A DNA stretch of 64,000 bases from assembly GCA_902571925.1 (NCBI GenBank), contig CACGDW010000001.1:1-64000 (forward strand), given 5' to 3'. Each line of letters starts with the position of its first letter. The first letter of the stretch is position 1. Below, one piece after another: positions 28,237 to 35,454 of this stretch. The notes under the pieces were generated by a model. That model was not told where the DNA came from. It saw nothing but the letters and a program-made list of their open reading frames with translations, and made no database searches. The stretch comes from an uncultured Pelagibacteraceae bacterium. GTDB lineage: Bacteria; Pseudomonadota; Alphaproteobacteria; Pelagibacterales; Pelagibacteraceae. Position numbers and translations under genes: made by a program.

Positions 28237-28542
28237 CTAAAAACATCCATTAGATACAAATCCTACTACAATTGAATTCGAGTTTATTTCAAATCTTCTT
28301 TCACATGGGATCCCATATTTTTTAGTATTATACACTAACACTAAATTACCCTTTTCATTTTTAAAATCTTCGTCTGATTTACCAAGCTCTACTTGTAATT
28401 CATCTGAAGATTTACCAATAAATTTTGATAATTTTTGGTTTTCTTTTTCTACAATTGCATCTGTTTTTTTTTTAATTGTTTCACATCCTGTGATTAAAAT
28501 TATGAGTATAAAATAAAAGTAAATTGATTTAAGTTTCTGCAT
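28237..28542 (-). CDS. Small lipoprotein of unknown function
   Basis: The 101-residue product has a basic start, a hydrophobic core and the lipobox LITGC (Cys about residue 20), so it is lipidated and periplasmic. The mature part contains SKFIGKSSDELQVELGKSDE, LVLVYNTKKYGIPCERRFEIN and a final GFVSNGCF with two further Cys residues that could pair. The pattern 'G.s.del...lG.pd......l.Y' faintly resembles the SmpA/BamE or related fold, but I cannot assign it. It converges on hsp20 across the hairpin at 28205-28233. Confidence 0.65.
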   Translation of the reverse strand: MQKLKSIYFYFILIILITGCETIKKKTDAIVEKENQKLSKFIGKSSDELQVELGKSDEDFKNEKGNLVLVYNTKKYGIPCERRFEINSNSIVVGFVSNGCF

Positions 28543-28551
28543 TATTCCATA

Positions 28552-28581
28552 ATAACAGTCTAATTATTAGATAAATATAAA
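28552..28581 (+). promoter_or_regulatory. Possible promoter with internal palindrome before the purine permease
   Basis: ATAACA at 28552-28557 and TATAAA at 28576-28581 are spaced by 18 bases. The spacer contains the perfect palindrome TCTAATTATTAGA (28559-28571), which would fit a dimeric repressor site. In AT-rich DNA such palindromes also arise by chance, so this is tentative. Confidence 0.35.
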
Positions 28582-28672
28582 CTTCTAGGTTGAAAGTTGT
28601 GAATAAAGAGCAGTTTTGAAGGGAATTAATATGAAGAATCAAATAATTATTTAATAAAGAAAAGGAGGCTCA

Positions 28673-29983
28673 ATGCTTGAAAATTATTTTAATTACAAAA
28701 AACATAAAACTGATTTTAAGACTGAAGTTATAGCTGGAACAACAACATTCCTAACTATGGCTTATATAATGTTTTTAAATCCATTCATATTATCAGGAGA
28801 ATTTGCCGGACCTGATAAAGGTTTCTTTGATTTCGGTGCAGTATATACAGCAACAATTTTAGCTACAGCTCTAGCATGTTTTATAATGGCTTTTTACGGT
28901 AAAACTTGGCCTGTAGGACTTGCGCCTGGTATGGGTATTAATGCTTTTGTAGCTTTCGGAGTTTGTGCAGGAATGGGATATACACCTCAAGAAGCTTTGG
29001 GTGCAGTATTAGTAGCTGGGGTATTATTCTTAATTATATCTCTTACACCTATCAGAGCTTGGTTAATCAACTCTATTCCAAAAAGTTTAAAGTTAGGAAT
29101 TGGAGCTGGTATAGGATTATTTTTGGCAATAATTGGTCTTCAAATTATGGAAGTTGTTGTTGATAATCCAGTTACACTAGTACAACTAGGTGACTTAAGT
29201 GATCCTCTAGTATTGTTGGGATGTGCAACATTTATAGCAATAATAGTTTTAGAAAAAATGAATGTTAAAGGTAATATTATCATTGGTATTCTGGTGTTTA
29301 GTATCATTTCATGGGCTGCAGGTCTTGCTAAATTTAATGGTATTGCAAGTGCGCCACCACCAATGACTTATCTCTTTGATTTTGATCTATCAGCAGCCAT
29401 GACTGCAGGTATGTCTACTGTGATATTTACATTATTATTCATAGACTTCTTTGATACAGCTGGAACTTTAACTTCGGTTGCTAATGTTGCGGGTAAAGTA
29501 GGAAAAGATGGAAAAGTACAAGATATCAATAAAGCAATGTTATCAGATAGTGTAAGTACTGTGGCTGGAGCAATGATGGGAACTACTACTGTTACAAGCT
29601 ATGTTGAGTCTGGAGCTGGTGTAAAGGCTGGTGGTAAAACTGGAATGACATCTTTAGTAATCGGTCTTTTATTCTTAGCATGTATATTTTTTGCTCCTTT
29701 AGCAACAAGTTTACCTAAACAAATAGACGGTGCAGCTTTGCTTTTTGTGTCAGTCCTTTTTATAAGGAATATTACTGACATAGAATGGAATGATATTTCA
29801 GAGTCAGCGCCTGCTATTCTAGCTATGATCTCAATGCCTTTGACTTATAGTATTAGTAACGGTATTGCTTTAGCATTTGTATCTTATGCTTTAATCAAAA
29901 TATTTACTGGTAAATTTTCAAGTACATCTCCAGCAATTTGGGTTATAGCAATATTAAGTGTCGTTAGTTTTGCTGTCGCTTAA
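28673..29983 (+). CDS. NCS2-family purine permease (AzgA-like)
   Basis: A proton-coupled uptake permease for adenine, guanine or hypoxanthine. The protein begins with the AzgA-group N-terminus YKKHKTDFKTEVIAGTTTFLTMAYIMFLNP and shows VGLAPGMGINAFVAF, LFIDFFDTAGTLTSVAN and MGTTTVTSYVESGAGVKAGG, all conserved in this subfamily; about 12-14 membrane segments are visible. Length (436) is normal. A strong SD (AAAGGAGG) precedes it. The convergent next gene encodes a purine-type phosphoribosyltransferase, which would trap the imported base as a nucleotide, so a salvage role is likely. Confidence 0.93.
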   Translation: MLENYFNYKKHKTDFKTEVIAGTTTFLTMAYIMFLNPFILSGEFAGPDKGFFDFGAVYTATILATALACFIMAFYGKTWPVGLAPGMGINAFVAFGVCAGMGYTPQEALGAVLVAGVLFLIISLTPIRAWLINSIPKSLKLGIGAGIGLFLAIIGLQIMEVVVDNPVTLVQLGDLSDPLVLLGCATFIAIIVLEKMNVKGNIIIGILVFSIISWAAGLAKFNGIASAPPPMTYLFDFDLSAAMTAGMSTVIFTLLFIDFFDTAGTLTSVANVAGKVGKDGKVQDINKAMLSDSVSTVAGAMMGTTTVTSYVESGAGVKAGGKTGMTSLVIGLLFLACIFFAPLATSLPKQIDGAALLFVSVLFIRNITDIEWNDISESAPAILAMISMPLTYSISNGIALAFVSYALIKIFTGKFSSTSPAIWVIAILSVVSFAVA

Positions 29984-29996
29984 TTAAAGTTTTATT

Positions 29997-30033
29997 AATA
30001 GGGCTGGTGTATCCAGCCCTATTTATTTTTTTT
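29997..30033. terminator. Intrinsic terminator after the purine permease
   Basis: AATAGGGCTGG-TGTAT-CCAGCCCTATT, a perfect 11-bp stem, is followed on the plus strand by TTATTTTTTTT. The stop of the convergent phosphoribosyltransferase gene lies inside the stem, so the two genes share the structure. Confidence 0.92.
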
Positions 30034-30540
30034 GATTATTTCGTCAATAGATATTTCTTCATAATGTTCTGTAGGTTGTACAATCCAAGGATCAGAATCT
30101 AATCTTATAGGACAAAAATCTGGTTCAAATGAGGAAGATTTTTTTTTCCATAAACATGCAGTTTTGACCTCCTTTATATAATTTTTAGTAGGCCCATAAC
30201 TCCTCAACCATTCAATACTTTTATTAAGCGTTAAGCCTGTGTCAGACAAATCATCTATTAGGAGGACTCTATTAAAATCTTTTTCATTTGCTAATGAACT
30301 TATCTCTCTAGCAAACATTAATTGTCCTTGTTTATCCTCTATTCCTTTACCTGAATAACTCTGTATCACTATATAGGCAATTGGAAGTTTTAAAATTCTA
30401 GAAAGTATATCTATTATTGGTGCAGCTCCCCTCATGATGCCAACTAGAACTGTTGGTTTATAACTATTATGAATTAGCATTGCTAATTTTTCAACTATTT
30501 TAGTGTATTCTTGGAAACTTATAATTAATTTATCTGCCAT
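30019..30540 (-). CDS. Purine-type phosphoribosyltransferase
   Basis: A type I PRTase that probably converts hypoxanthine, xanthine or guanine to the nucleotide with PRPP. The PRPP-binding loop is VLLIDDLSDTGLTLN (about residues 91-105 from ATG 30540), preceded by GIMRGAAPI and followed by ACLWKKKSSSFEPDFC and a WIVQPTEHYE end. This last part matches the bacterial xanthine/hypoxanthine group. I chose ATG 30540 (MADKLIISFQEY) because it aligns with the family start; an in-frame ATG at 30555 is also possible. It is convergent with the purine permease, sharing its terminator. Confidence 0.85.
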   Translation of the reverse strand: MADKLIISFQEYTKIVEKLAMLIHNSYKPTVLVGIMRGAAPIIDILSRILKLPIAYIVIQSYSGKGIEDKQGQLMFAREISSLANEKDFNRVLLIDDLSDTGLTLNKSIEWLRSYGPTKNYIKEVKTACLWKKKSSSFEPDFCPIRLDSDPWIVQPTEHYEEISIDEIIKKNK

Positions 30541-30588
30541 AAATTTTTTTATCATATAAAAAAAATTAAAAAAGATCTAAAAGTAACT

Positions 30589-31482
30589 ATGAAAATATTT
30601 GACTGTTTTATGTATTTTGATGAAGATCTAATCCTGGATCTTAGATTAAATTACCTCGATCCATTTGTTGATCATTTTGTAATTGTAGAGTCTATTTACA
30701 ATCATAATGGTGAAAGTAGAAAGCCAAAATTTGATATAAAAAAATTTGAAAAATTTAAGGACAAAATAACGTATCTTTTAGTTGATCGAGAAGGAGAGAA
30801 TTTTTTAGACATTAACGATAATGATGTTGATGACCAAAAGGCAGGAAAAAAACTTATGAATGCTCTTATAAGAGAAAATTTCCAAAGGAATTTCATACTC
30901 AATGGTTTAATTCAAGCTAATGATGAAGATTGGGTCATTATTTCGGACTTAGACGAAATTCCAAATTTAGACATGAATGATTTAAAACAATGTAAAAATG
31001 AAATTGTTTTTTTTAAACAAACAATGATCTATTATAAATTAAATCTTTTTTTGGAAGACTTTCCATGGATTGGCTCTAAAGCCTGTAGAAAAAAAAACTT
31101 AAAATCACCCCAATGGTTAAGAAATATTAAAGATAGAAATTATCCCTGGTGGAGATTTGATGTTTTTTTTTCCGATACTAAATATTCCAATATAAAAATT
31201 TTTAAAAATGGTGGGTGGCATTTTTCTTATATTAAAAGTCCTGAGGACATAGAAAAAAAATTAAAATCTTATTTGCATCATGTTGAGTATGAGTTAAACC
31301 CACTTGGTAAAGAAAAAATTTCTGAATTAATTAATCAAAAGAAAGCTGTTTATAATTTAAGGGTAGACTCTCGATTGAATAAATTTAATGAAGGAGATGA
31401 ATTAAAGAAATTAGATCTTAATCTTTTACCAAAATATGTTAGAGATAATATGAATATATTTAAGGATTGGATAGAAAAATGA
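30589..31482 (+). CDS. Glycosyltransferase family 17 protein
   Basis: A GT17-type protein, related to the beta-1,4-N-acetylglucosaminyltransferase of eukaryotes (MGAT3) and found scattered in bacteria. The N-terminus MKIFDCFMYFDEDLILDLRLNYLDPFVDHF and VIVESIYNHNGESRKPKF are typical, with WVIISDLDEIPN as the DxD-type nucleotide-sugar site and GGWHFSYIKSPEDIEKKLKSY near the end. Length 297. The acceptor in a bacterium is unknown, probably a surface glycan. It is coupled to the DUF1330 gene by an ATGA overlap. Confidence 0.85.
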   Translation: MKIFDCFMYFDEDLILDLRLNYLDPFVDHFVIVESIYNHNGESRKPKFDIKKFEKFKDKITYLLVDREGENFLDINDNDVDDQKAGKKLMNALIRENFQRNFILNGLIQANDEDWVIISDLDEIPNLDMNDLKQCKNEIVFFKQTMIYYKLNLFLEDFPWIGSKACRKKNLKSPQWLRNIKDRNYPWWRFDVFFSDTKYSNIKIFKNGGWHFSYIKSPEDIEKKLKSYLHHVEYELNPLGKEKISELINQKKAVYNLRVDSRLNKFNEGDELKKLDLNLLPKYVRDNMNIFKDWIEK

Positions 31483-31772
31483 GTAAAGGTTATATTGTAT
31501 GTGTTTATGAAATAATAAATGACGATAATACATTAAAAGAATATGCAGTAAAAGCAAAAGTTGCTGTTGAAAAATATAGTGGGAAATTTTTAGTAAGAGG
31601 TGGAAAAAAAATTGTTACTGAAGGTAAAAATTTTGTTAGAACTGTTGTAATAGAATTTAATTCATTTGATGTGGCTAAAGAATTTTTTTATTCCTCTGAA
31701 TATCAAGCGGCTCACGAATTATTAAAAGATAAAAAAGTAGTGAGAAATCATCAAATAATAGAAGGAAGCTAA
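31479..31772 (+). CDS. DUF1330 family protein
   Basis: A 97-residue dimeric alpha-beta barrel-type protein. The segments GYIVCVYEIINDDNTLKEYAVKAKVAVEKYSGKFLVRGG and VVIEFNSFDVAKEFFYSSEYQAAHELL match DUF1330 closely. No enzyme role is established. The ORF track starts at TTG 31467 inside the upstream gene; the ATG at 31479 forms an ATGA overlap with the GT17 stop and gives a canonical start. It converges on the glycosylase gene with a four-base shared stop (CTAA). Confidence 0.9.
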   Translation: MSKGYIVCVYEIINDDNTLKEYAVKAKVAVEKYSGKFLVRGGKKIVTEGKNFVRTVVIEFNSFDVAKEFFYSSEYQAAHELLKDKKVVRNHQIIEGS

Positions 31773-32404
31773 TATTGAATTGGTTCTGGATCAATACTTC
31801 TCCAAAGATACCAAGTAGCAACTGAACAATAAGGTGTAAACTTTTTTTGTAAAAGTTTAATAAATTTTTCAGGGGGTAAATATTTTTTTTTATAATTTTT
31901 TGATATAGCTCTTAAAAGCCCTATATCTTGGACAGGCCAAATATTAGACCTATTATATGTAAATAATAAAATCATTTCAGCAGACCATCTTCCGATTTGT
32001 TTTAAACTAGATAAATAAATAATTGCTTCTTCATCACCCATTTTATTAATCAATCTTGGATTAAAAGATCTATCTATCATCTGTTTTGCTAAATTTTTTA
32101 TTCCTGAAATTTTCTGTCTACTAAGTCCACAGCTCTTTAGTTGAATTTTAGATAATTTTGAAACTATTTTAGGATTAATCTTATTTTTACACTTTCTTTT
32201 GAATTTAATAAAAACTGAGTTAGCAGCAGCGACACTTATCTGTTGTCCTATAATACTTTTACATAATGAAAAAAAGATATCTTTGCGTGAAGTTAATGTT
32301 GTTTCTGATGGACTTTTATAACTTTTGATTAGATTGGACATCGTCTTATCTTTTTTTGAGAGATATTTTTTAGCCTTGTTCCAATATTTCGGGGATTTAG
32401 TCAT
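31769..32404 (-). CDS. DNA-3-methyladenine glycosylase II-like (HhH-GPD)
   Basis: A base-excision repair glycosylase that removes alkylated purines. The helix-hairpin-helix is SLKQIGRWSAEMILLF with the catalytic Asp a little later in WPVQDIGLLRAI. The N-terminal SIIGQQISVAAANSVFIKFK is the conserved AlkA/MPG2 segment. At 211 residues it is the minimal single-domain form without the AlkA N-terminal domain. It overlaps the transporter gene upstream by eight bases and shares its stop with DUF1330. Confidence 0.9.
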   Translation of the reverse strand: MTKSPKYWNKAKKYLSKKDKTMSNLIKSYKSPSETTLTSRKDIFFSLCKSIIGQQISVAAANSVFIKFKRKCKNKINPKIVSKLSKIQLKSCGLSRQKISGIKNLAKQMIDRSFNPRLINKMGDEEAIIYLSSLKQIGRWSAEMILLFTYNRSNIWPVQDIGLLRAISKNYKKKYLPPEKFIKLLQKKFTPYCSVATWYLWRSIDPEPIQY

Positions 32405-33281
32405 TTATAGTCTCTGAAGAAATAATTTTTTTTTTATAAATTTCTCTTCTAAAAATTATTAATGTTGAAATAATAACCAAAAAAGCTCCCATCAATGTTT
32501 TAATTGTAGGAACCTCACCCCAGATAAGATAGCCAAAAAATATGGCAAAAACCAAAGCTAAATACTTTAGAGGTGTAACAAGAGAAACTTCTGAATATTT
32601 ATATGATTGACTGAGCCATAAATTAGCAACACCTCCAAAGATACCTACTAAAGATAATAATATAAAATGATTAAAACTGGGCATCACCCAGCCCTGAGGA
32701 ATTGTAAATAAACTCAGTAATGTTATAGACAAAGAAAAGTAAAAAGAAATTAACCACACTGGTTCAGTTGAAGAAAGTTGTCTAATGGTTATTGCCACAT
32801 ATGAAAGTCCTAAACAAAATATTATTGGAAAAATATAATAGATATTAAGTTCAGTTATTCCTGGTTCTGTTATAACTAAAATACCTATGAAACCTATAAC
32901 TACTGCTAACCATCTAAAAATTCCAACTTTTTCGCTCAAAAAAAATATTGATAAAATTGTTGCAAATATTGGAGACGCAAAAGAAATACTGACAACTGTA
33001 GCCAAAGGTAGTTCTCTTAAAGCAATAAAAATTGAAACTAGAGCAATTAAACCTGATAAACATCTCAATAAATGAAGTCCTGCTCTTTTAGTTTGATAAA
33101 AATTATGCAATCTTTCTCTTGGAATAATAAAAAAATAAAAAATAATTCCAAAAAAGCCTCTAAAAAACAATACTTGTCCAATTGGGTAATCTACAGACCA
33201 TTTAACTATAATATCCATCAAAGAAAATGCGCAAATGGATATAAACATGTACAAAAAACCTAATTGATTTTTACTGAGCAT
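32397..33281 (-). CDS. DMT-family transporter (EamA domains)
   Basis: A ten-helix drug/metabolite-type permease built from two EamA repeats, each about 140 residues. The N-terminus MLSKNQLGFLYMFISICAFSLMDIIVKW and the mid-chain LLSLVGIFGGVANLWLSQSYKYSEVSLVTPLKYLALVFAIFFGYLIWGE are typical, with the paired P..s and G-motif loops of the family. Substrate cannot be predicted. It overlaps the glycosylase gene by eight bases, which suggests cotranscription but not shared function. Confidence 0.88.
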   Translation of the reverse strand: MLSKNQLGFLYMFISICAFSLMDIIVKWSVDYPIGQVLFFRGFFGIIFYFFIIPRERLHNFYQTKRAGLHLLRCLSGLIALVSIFIALRELPLATVVSISFASPIFATILSIFFLSEKVGIFRWLAVVIGFIGILVITEPGITELNIYYIFPIIFCLGLSYVAITIRQLSSTEPVWLISFYFSLSITLLSLFTIPQGWVMPSFNHFILLSLVGIFGGVANLWLSQSYKYSEVSLVTPLKYLALVFAIFFGYLIWGEVPTIKTLMGAFLVIISTLIIFRREIYKKKIISSETIND

Positions 33282-33316
33282 ATGAATAATTTGTAGTTTA
33301 ATTTAAATCATAATCA

Positions 33317-33760
33317 ATGGAAATAGCAGTTTTAGCATTAGGATGTTTTTGGGGACCAGAAATAAAATTTAGTAAAATTGATGGTATTATTAAAACTGAA
33401 GTTGGATATTGTGGAGGTAACAGTCCAACCACAACTTATAAGGAAGTTTGCACGGGTAATACAAACCATGCGGAGGTTGTTAAGCTTGATTTTGATGAAA
33501 AGGTTATCTCTTATGAAAAAATCTTAAAAATCTTCTTTCAAATCCACGATCCAACAACTCTTAATTCTCAAGGGCCAGATTTTGGAACTCAGTACAGAAG
33601 TGAAATATTTTATCTAAATGATAATCAAAAAATAATAGCTGAGAAAGTGCTAAATAATATAAACGAGAGATTATCTGGCAAAGTTGTAACAAAAATTTCT
33701 TTATTGAAAAATTACTGTCCTGCTGAAGAATATCATCAAAAATATTTAGATAAAAGATAG
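33317..33760 (+). CDS. msrA: Peptide methionine (S)-S-oxide reductase
   Basis: Reduces methionine sulfoxide in proteins. The catalytic Cys is in ALGCFWGPE (residue 9), followed by VGYCGGNSPTTTYKEVCTGNTNHAEVV and PDFGTQYRSEIFY. A further Cys in KNYCPAEEYHQKY near the end is the expected resolving residue. The 147-residue length is compact for the family. It is followed one base later by a sulfurtransferase gene in the same direction, so both handle sulfur and may share a transcript. Confidence 0.95.
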   Translation: MEIAVLALGCFWGPEIKFSKIDGIIKTEVGYCGGNSPTTTYKEVCTGNTNHAEVVKLDFDEKVISYEKILKIFFQIHDPTTLNSQGPDFGTQYRSEIFYLNDNQKIIAEKVLNNINERLSGKVVTKISLLKNYCPAEEYHQKYLDKR

Positions 33761-33761
33761 A

Positions 33762-34577
33762 ATGTCATTGGTTGAAACAGACTGGTTAGCAAAAAATATT
33801 AAGGATGTAAAAATTATTGATTGTTCTTGGCATATGCCTCAAACAAAGAGAGATGGTTTTGTAGAGTATACGAACAAACATATACCAAACGCTATCTTTT
33901 TTGATCTAGATAATAATTCTAAAAAAAATATCGATTTGCCTCATATGCTCGTTGAAAAAAATGATTGGGAGAAAATTGTATCAAATATGGGAATAAAAAA
34001 AGAAGATAAAATAATCATTTATGATAATTCTGATGTAATAAGTTCCTGTCGTTGTTGGTTTAACTTTATTTATTTTGGACATGAACCAAAATTGGTCCAT
34101 GTTTTAAATGGGGGGCTTAAAAAATGGGTTATAGAAGATAGAGAAATAACAAAAAATCTGCCTGATATTCAAATGTCTAATTACATTAGTTCTGAAAAAA
34201 AAGAATTTGTAAAAACTAAAAACTTAATCGATCAAAATATTGATATTCAAAATTTTAAAGTTATCGATGCTAGAAGCAAAGAAAGATTTGAGGGAAAAGT
34301 TCCAGAGCCAAGAAAAGGTTTAAAAAGTGGCAGTATAAAAAATTCTTTTTGTATCCCTTTTAATAACTGTTTAAATGAAGATAAGACATTTAAAAGTAAA
34401 GAGGATCTTAAGCTCATCTTTGAAAATTGTTTAAAAAATATAAATGATAGAAATATAGTTTTTTCATGTGGATCTGGTGTTACTGCGTGTGTTTTGGCAC
34501 TAGCTTATTCTTTAATAAATGATAAATATCACCCTTGTATTTATGATGGCTCTTGGGCTGAATACGGCTTAATTTAA
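33762..34577 (+). CDS. 3-mercaptopyruvate sulfurtransferase-like (two rhodanese domains)
   Basis: Transfers sulfur from 3-mercaptopyruvate or thiosulfate to an acceptor. Two rhodanese domains cover residues 5-120 and 150-270. The active-site loop in the second domain reads FSCGSGVTACVLA, and CGSGVT is characteristic of mercaptopyruvate sulfurtransferases rather than thiosulfate-specific rhodaneses. The protein starts MSLVETDWLAKNI as in SseA. Length 271. It immediately follows msrA and precedes the efflux operon with seven bases between. Confidence 0.9.
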   Translation: MSLVETDWLAKNIKDVKIIDCSWHMPQTKRDGFVEYTNKHIPNAIFFDLDNNSKKNIDLPHMLVEKNDWEKIVSNMGIKKEDKIIIYDNSDVISSCRCWFNFIYFGHEPKLVHVLNGGLKKWVIEDREITKNLPDIQMSNYISSEKKEFVKTKNLIDQNIDIQNFKVIDARSKERFEGKVPEPRKGLKSGSIKNSFCIPFNNCLNEDKTFKSKEDLKLIFENCLKNINDRNIVFSCGSGVTACVLALAYSLINDKYHPCIYDGSWAEYGLI

Positions 34578-34584
34578 ATTTAAA

Positions 34585-35454
34585 ATGAAAAGATCTACAA
34601 AAACTATTTCTATAATATTGGTGTTTTTCTTAATCATAGCAATTGTGATTATTGGAAGAACAATGATCGGAAATCATTTTAAAAAAAAATTTAGTAAAAG
34701 ACCCCCTCCAGGAATTATAATTAGCGAGGTTGTAGAAAAACAATTTTCAGAAAAAATAGAAACTTTTGGAACAGCAATTTCGAAAAAATCTCAAACATTT
34801 AAGATAAAAAAAGATGACCTTTTAAAAGACCTAAAGCTAAAAAATTTTGTAAAAAAAGGCGAAATATTAATTGAATTGAAAAGTGGTAATATAATAGCAC
34901 CATTCAATGGAGTATTAGGATATACCGGACTTACAGAGGATATTCTTGTTTCAAATAACATAGTCATTATCACAATTGATGATAACTCAACTATATATTC
35001 TGATATAAAAATACCTGAAAATTATGCATCATACATAAAAAAGGGGCTGCCAGTTGATGTTAAAATAGCTAACTATAAAGAAAAAATTTTTAAGGGTGAG
35101 GTGGACTTTGTTTCAAGTAGAATTAACGCTGATACCAGAAGTTTACTATCAAGAATAAAAGTGAATAATAAAGACTTAGATTTAATTTCAGGTTCATTAT
35201 TAGAAGTTAGTGTAAAATTTAACCTTAGAAATTCTTTAAGTGTACCTGATACAAGTGTAATGGTTGAAGGTGATAAATCTTATGTTTATAAAATTAATGA
35301 TGAAAATATTGCAAACAAAACAGAAGTAGAAACAGGTTTAAGAACAGATGAAAATATAGAAATAATTTCTGGTTTAACTCAAGGCGATATCATTGTGGCG
35401 GAAGGTTTAAGGAAAGTTAGACCTCGTGGAAAAATAAAACCCATCAATCAATAA
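34585..35454 (+). CDS. RND efflux periplasmic adaptor (membrane fusion protein)
   Basis: Links an inner-membrane RND pump to the outer membrane. An N-terminal membrane anchor (about residues 7-25) is followed by a lipoyl-type half motif (GEILIELKSGNIIAPFNGVLGY), a beta-barrel region with IPENYASYIKKGLPVDVKI, and the membrane-proximal domain with VPDTSVMVEGDKSYVYKI and GLTQGDIIVAEGLRKVRPRGKI. At 289 residues it is short, with only a minimal alpha-helical hairpin. The pump gene starts directly after its stop. No TolC-type gene is adjacent. Confidence 0.9.
   Translation: MKRSTKTISIILVFFLIIAIVIIGRTMIGNHFKKKFSKRPPPGIIISEVVEKQFSEKIETFGTAISKKSQTFKIKKDDLLKDLKLKNFVKKGEILIELKSGNIIAPFNGVLGYTGLTEDILVSNNIVIITIDDNSTIYSDIKIPENYASYIKKGLPVDVKIANYKEKIFKGEVDFVSSRINADTRSLLSRIKVNNKDLDLISGSLLEVSVKFNLRNSLSVPDTSVMVEGDKSYVYKINDENIANKTEVETGLRTDENIEIISGLTQGDIIVAEGLRKVRPRGKIKPINQ

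Noticed and set aside
28582-28672. Purine riboswitch before the NCS2 permease
   Set aside because: The conserved purine-aptamer core (TATA, kissing-loop stems) cannot be found in this leader.
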